A DNA stretch of 64,000 nucleotides from assembly GCF_000233455.1 (NCBI RefSeq), contig NZ_JH376425.1, positions 212,506 through 276,505 of the forward strand. Reading direction: 5' to 3'. Every line of letters begins with the position of its first letter. The first letter of the stretch is position 1. Under the pieces are notes generated by a model. That model worked only from the letters and a program-made list of their open reading frames with translations. It searched no databases and was not told the DNA's origin. Below are positions 60,466 to 64,000 of the stretch, in pieces. The translations under genes were made by a program, and so were the position numbers. The stretch is from [Clostridium] citroniae WAL-17108. Lineage in GTDB: Bacteria; Bacillota; Clostridia; Lachnospirales; Lachnospiraceae.

Positions 60466-62943
60466 ATGGCAAGAGCAAAGAAAGACAATACAAACAAGCC
60501 CTATTTCTCCCCACGTCTGTCCGCACTGCTTGACGGGATGCTGACGGCGAAAACAACCATAATAAGCGCCCCGGCGGGTTACGGCAAGACAACGGCGGCG
60601 CGTTATGTTTTAAATCGGCATCTGCCAGGGGGAGCGGCGGTCTATCATCTGGATTGTGTGGAGGAACCGGCGGGTGCAGCATGGAAACGGTTTGGCCGCG
60701 CCATCCAAAAAATAGATAATAGAATTGGGAACGCTTTGCTTAAAATAGGACTACCTGACGAAGACACCAAGGGCGATGCCGCCTATCTGTTCACAGAGCT
60801 TGTGTGTGCGGAAGAAACCTGGCTGGTTATTGATGATTTCCAACTTTTCCAAACTGCCGTGCCGGAAACTGTCTGGAACGCGTTAATAGAGCACGGCGCG
60901 GAGAATCTGCACACGGTCATCCTGACGCAGAGGCCGGTCAAAATGCGCATGACCCTTAAGCCCGGTGTGCTGTACCTGGGGCGGGAGGAAATGCGTCTGA
61001 CTGAAAGTGAAACAGGAGAATATTTCGCATGGTGCGGCGTTTCCCCCTCGCCGGAGCAGGTCCGCACGGTGAGCCGTTACACTGAGGGCTGGATTGCGGC
61101 GCTGCGGCTGCAGCTGAAATGTTACATGGACACAGGCTCTTTTCTGGATACCCGTGACATCCACCGGCTGATCGGGGAGGTCGTGTGGGATAAGCTCACC
61201 CGGGAGGAGCAAAACTTCCTGCTTCTCATTTCCCCATTTGACAGTTATACATATCGGCAGGCCGCCCACATGCTGAACCTGCAGGAGGCGCCGGAGTATG
61301 TGAGAACCCTGAGCCTCCACAACAATTTTATCTTTGAAGACGCTCACGGTCATCTGTTTCGTCCCCACAGCACCCTCCTGGAGTTTCTGCGCGGCGAGCT
61401 TGCCGCGCTCCCGGAAGAAACGCGGCGGCACATTTTTACATGTGCGGGCGAATGGTGCGGACTAAACGGCCAGAGCGAACAGGCCATGTACTTTTTCCAC
61501 CGCGTGGGAGATTATGAAAAAATCCTGTCCCTGGAATTCAGAGGCATGGAATTTGAGCGGACGGAGGAAACACGTGTGGCCGATCTGCTGCTGGATATTC
61601 TGGATCATACGGATGCTGAAATGAAGCTGCGGTACCCGGTGAGTGTCGTCAAGATCATCTTCATACTGTTCGGCGCAGGGCGTTATGAAGAATTTGGCCG
61701 ATGGTGCGGGGGGATGTCTGCGTTGTGTGCCGGGAGCAGCCTGCCGGAGCCGGAGAAGAACCGGTTGTCCGGTGAGCTTTCCCTGCTGACATCCTTTACC
61801 AGATTCAATGACATCACTGAAATGGGAACCCTTATGCGCCGCGCCCATGAACTGCTGGGCGGCAGGCCATCGCTTATACAAATGAACGATGCCTGGTCAT
61901 TTGGCTGCCCCTCGGCGCTGTTTCTCTACCATTCAGCCCCAGGCCGCCTGGACAGAGAACTTGCCGACATGACGGAAAACTGCTGTCATTACTTCGCGCT
62001 GACCCAGGGCCACGGCAGTGGAGGGGACGTGTTGATGGCGGCGGAGGCGCATTACCATCGGGGGGAGATGGAGCATGCGGAGATTCTGGCATATAAGGCA
62101 CTGTATCAAGCGGAAAACAAGCGGCAGGAATGCGTCTGCATCGGGGCGGCGCTGCTTCTGGGAAGACTGGCGGTTGTCCGGGGTGACGGCGATGGATTTT
62201 CGTCCGTTCTGGAACGCATCGCAGGGTATGCAGCGCAAAATCCGATCAAGTCCAACCGCATGGAGGCGGATATGGCGGCGGCCTCGCTGATGGAGTTATT
62301 GGGGGCGGAGCAAGACATTCCCCTATGGCTGCGGGAGGGCGATATCAGCGAAAAGCGGCTGTTCGCCATGTCCATCCCCTATGCCCAAACGCTGTTTGGC
62401 AAATATATGATTCAGTCCGGGAAGCCGGAAATCTGGCTGGGAATGGAGCGTGATGCTCTGGCACTGGCAGAATTACTGCACTGCTGCATGGCCATGCTCT
62501 ACGGCAAAATTCTCACCGCAGCCGCATGGCAGGCGCGGGGAAAAATGCCGGAAGCCATATCTGCACTGAAGGAGGCCCTTGACATGGCGATTCCTGACGC
62601 CCTGTATATGCCGTTTGCGGAAAACCGTGCCTTGCTTGAACCACTGCTTACGGAGCACTGCTCCAGAACGGAACGGGAAAAGATTTTTGCTCTTGCGCAG
62701 AAGCAGGAAACAGGCGCGGAGGCTGTACGGCGGGGGTGCTATCTGAGCAGTCTCCCCTTCGGGCTGACAGAGAGGGAATATGAGGTGGCGGAGCTGGCTG
62801 CACGCGGACTTCGCAATCAGGCAATCGCGCAAACGCTGTTCGTCACGGATAATACCGTGAAGAAGCACCTCAAAACAATTTTTCAGAAAATGGACGTGCG
62901 CAGCAGGGACGCCCTCCAGGAAAAGTGGAAAAATAAAACGTAA
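60466..62943 (+). CDS. LuxR-family, MalT-like ATP-dependent transcriptional regulator
   Basis: 825 residues. A STAND-type ATPase with Walker A APAGYGKTTAA near residue 37 and Walker B-like ETWLVIDDFQLF, then a long helical repeat region and a C-terminal LuxR helix-turn-helix (FGLTEREYEVAELAARGLRNQAIAQTLFVTDNTVKKHLKTIFQKMDVRSRDAL). Proteins of this build are activators turned on by a small ligand. Codon choice is richer in GCG than its neighbours, and the gene is followed by structured DNA, so it may be acquired. Its target is unknown. Confidence 0.9.
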   Translation: MARAKKDNTNKPYFSPRLSALLDGMLTAKTTIISAPAGYGKTTAARYVLNRHLPGGAAVYHLDCVEEPAGAAWKRFGRAIQKIDNRIGNALLKIGLPDEDTKGDAAYLFTELVCAEETWLVIDDFQLFQTAVPETVWNALIEHGAENLHTVILTQRPVKMRMTLKPGVLYLGREEMRLTESETGEYFAWCGVSPSPEQVRTVSRYTEGWIAALRLQLKCYMDTGSFLDTRDIHRLIGEVVWDKLTREEQNFLLLISPFDSYTYRQAAHMLNLQEAPEYVRTLSLHNNFIFEDAHGHLFRPHSTLLEFLRGELAALPEETRRHIFTCAGEWCGLNGQSEQAMYFFHRVGDYEKILSLEFRGMEFERTEETRVADLLLDILDHTDAEMKLRYPVSVVKIIFILFGAGRYEEFGRWCGGMSALCAGSSLPEPEKNRLSGELSLLTSFTRFNDITEMGTLMRRAHELLGGRPSLIQMNDAWSFGCPSALFLYHSAPGRLDRELADMTENCCHYFALTQGHGSGGDVLMAAEAHYHRGEMEHAEILAYKALYQAENKRQECVCIGAALLLGRLAVVRGDGDGFSSVLERIAGYAAQNPIKSNRMEADMAAASLMELLGAEQDIPLWLREGDISEKRLFAMSIPYAQTLFGKYMIQSGKPEIWLGMERDALALAELLHCCMAMLYGKILTAAAWQARGKMPEAISALKEALDMAIPDALYMPFAENRALLEPLLTEHCSRTEREKIFALAQKQETGAEAVRRGCYLSSLPFGLTEREYEVAELAARGLRNQAIAQTLFVTDNTVKKHLKTIFQKMDVRSRDALQEKWKNKT

Positions 62944-62985
62944 AAAATGCAAAAGTACCCGTTTCGGGTGACGCGCAAAAAAATA

Positions 62986-63025
62986 AACCGTGTTATGCTT
63001 CAAGTAAGCATTAACGCGGTTTTTT
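62986..63025 (+). terminator. Terminator after the MalT-like gene
   Basis: AACCGTGTTATGCT (62986-62999) pairs, with a one-base bulge, with AGCATTAACGCGGTT (63007-63021), followed by TTTTT. Confidence 0.7.
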
Positions 63026-63058
63026 GTTGCACGCCATTTTCGTGAGGAGGTGATTGGA

Positions 63059-63448
63059 TTGAATGATGGCGGTTTAACGGGAGGGATTCTCTTTCACAGC
63101 GTGGTTATCAAGTGGTATAAGTACGATGAAATTGACACAACGCTCAATTTGCTGGTCTGCTACCCAGATGGGGATCTGCGCGAAGTTTTCTACGAAAACG
63201 TATTTTACACTCAGCTTGATGAAAGCGTCAGGGGCATGACCATCTTAAACGCCGAAAGGATTACCCTTGACGAGTTTGTATCGGGGAAACATTTAAAGTC
63301 GGCGGCACGGTTTGCCGAGGAATACCACGATCCCGAATTTACAAAGCTGAAGGAGATGATGGGGCGCGGCTTTAAGCTTTTCATGCATTACATGGAATAC
63401 AATGCGGAGTATATTGTTCTGGCGGACCGCATGGCGGTCAGCGATTAA
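63059..63448 (+). CDS. Small protein of unknown function
   Basis: 129 residues. The frame opens at GTG 63050, but that is inside GAGGAGG; the in-frame TTG at 63059 is eight bases after it and is the better start. Soluble, with many Asp, Glu and Tyr (GGILFHSVVIKWYKYDEIDTTLNLLVCYPDGDLREVFYENVFYTQLDE). No family recognised. It may belong with the MalT-like gene, although a terminator lies between them. Confidence 0.65.
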   Translation: MNDGGLTGGILFHSVVIKWYKYDEIDTTLNLLVCYPDGDLREVFYENVFYTQLDESVRGMTILNAERITLDEFVSGKHLKSAARFAEEYHDPEFTKLKEMMGRGFKLFMHYMEYNAEYIVLADRMAVSD

Positions 63449-64000
63449 ACGGTTTTCGCATAATCCAGCAGGCCGGAGAAAGTGAATGGCTGACCTTTTC
63501 AAACTGACCGCTGCAAATGAGGTGGGCTTAGGTGTCTAAATGCAAAACTTCTGCTGGTGAGTGTCAACGAAAAACCCTGCGCGGTAATCGTTGTATTTTG
63601 AACAGGCCGGCTGCGAGTGCGCATTTGTTGAAGCTGGTGGAGGTGCTTCTGCAAAGTACGCGTAAGCAGAAGTAAGGTAAAAAATTAAGGGTAGTGTCAA
63701 GTAATCTATGAAAAAACGGAGTCTAAAAAATAGGCTCAACCGAACCTTGAAAATTGCAGATATTAATGGTTTTAAGATCTTGGGGCCTTGCCCCAACCCC
63801 CACAAGGGACTCGTCCCTTGACCCGATTTCGGGCTTTGCCCGAACCCATCCTCGCCGGAAGGCAGGAAAAGGGTGCAGTTGCCCCTTTTCTGCTGGACAG
63901 GATAATCCGTGGGCTTATGTCAATAGACTTTCGCGGCATATCCTCACAGGCGGCCGTGCCGCCTGCTTCGGTATTCCACGGTTCTATTGACAACAGCCCC
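63449..64000. other. Non-coding stretch with structured GC-rich DNA, possible mobile-element edge
   Basis: No convincing gene on either strand. From about 63780 the DNA changes to tight palindromes (AAGGGACTCGTCCCTT, GCCTTGCC runs) and ends in an imperfect inverted repeat, TGTCAATAGAC at 63918-63928 against TCTATTGACA at 63983-63992, with an inner CAGGCGG/CCGCCTG stem. Such DNA is seen at the non-coding ends of conjugative elements of Clostridia, but no transposase or integrase is visible. Confidence 0.45.

Noticed and set aside
1..64000. CRISPR arrays, tRNA or rRNA genes and riboswitches
   Set aside because: No regularly spaced direct repeats, cloverleaf-like segments or known aptamer cores were recognised when reading intergenic regions on both strands; a covariance-model scan was not possible.

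Overview
The window is a chromosomal segment of a gut Firmicute, most likely Lachnospiraceae of the Enterocloster/Lachnoclostridium type. This rests on the gene families: many carbohydrate ABC and PTS loci, YesN-type AraC regulators, a MutS2 / YhaM-like / RlmD housekeeping block, strong AGGAGG ribosome binding sites and a moderate GC content. No rRNA or tRNA gene and no CRISPR array were recognised.

Layout. (1) 1-9681: a plant-arabinan type locus with an AraC/YesN regulator (cut by the window edge), a sugar ABC transporter whose binding-protein gene is frameshifted in a G8 run, a GH127 beta-L-arabinofuranosidase with all catalytic residues, a zinc alcohol dehydrogenase, a two-gene transketolase and a GarR-type reductase. 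(2) 9851-15594, minus strand: a secreted cell-wall-binding protein, a two-component pair and mutS2. (3) 15776-19739: an HtrA-like protein that has lost its catalytic triad, a YhaM-type HD nuclease and rlmD. (4) 19832-26627: a small accessory region with a divergent PBECR4-like nuclease / small acidic protein pair, a PAS-GGDEF cyclase, two overlapping RlaP-like nucleotidyltransferases, a secreted duplicated-domain protein, an ArAE-type exporter and a DUF3788 protein. (5) 27060-33589: a lactose/cellobiose-type PTS operon carrying two SIS-domain proteins and two amidohydrolase-fold proteins (one without metal ligands), followed by a DeoR regulator. (6) 33810-35210: a GNAT acetyltransferase and an Fpg/Nei-like protein lacking the catalytic proline. 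(7) 35329-38295: a LacI regulator with three matching operators that tie it to YhcH- and YiaK-like genes. (8) 38584-46623: a ROK regulator, a ribose-type ABC transporter, an FGGY kinase and a cytoplasmic GH32. (9) 46643-50439, minus strand: LysR, an isolated type II topoisomerase B subunit, and a Crp/Fnr regulator. (10) 50700-54219: a DUF3100 two-gene membrane system, a deaminase-type amidohydrolase and a TSUP permease. (11) 54450-60218: a rearranged Kdp/Trk regulatory locus with a kdpB remnant, a kinase-less KdpD, a small membrane protein, two TrkA-N half proteins, a sensor-less KdpD-type kinase and a KdpE-like regulator. (12) 60466-64000: a MalT/LuxR regulator, a small unknown protein and a structured non-coding end that looks like mobile-element DNA.

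Four regions may contain something undescribed: the PTS-SIS-amidohydrolase operon, the split KdpD/TrkA-N system with 11-bp phased TCTTTATA boxes, the divergent PBECR4-like pair, and the DUF3100 operon. Much of the rest is a set of sugar-utilisation modules, each with its own local regulator. All family assignments come from reading the sequences and from knowledge of the families; no database search was run.
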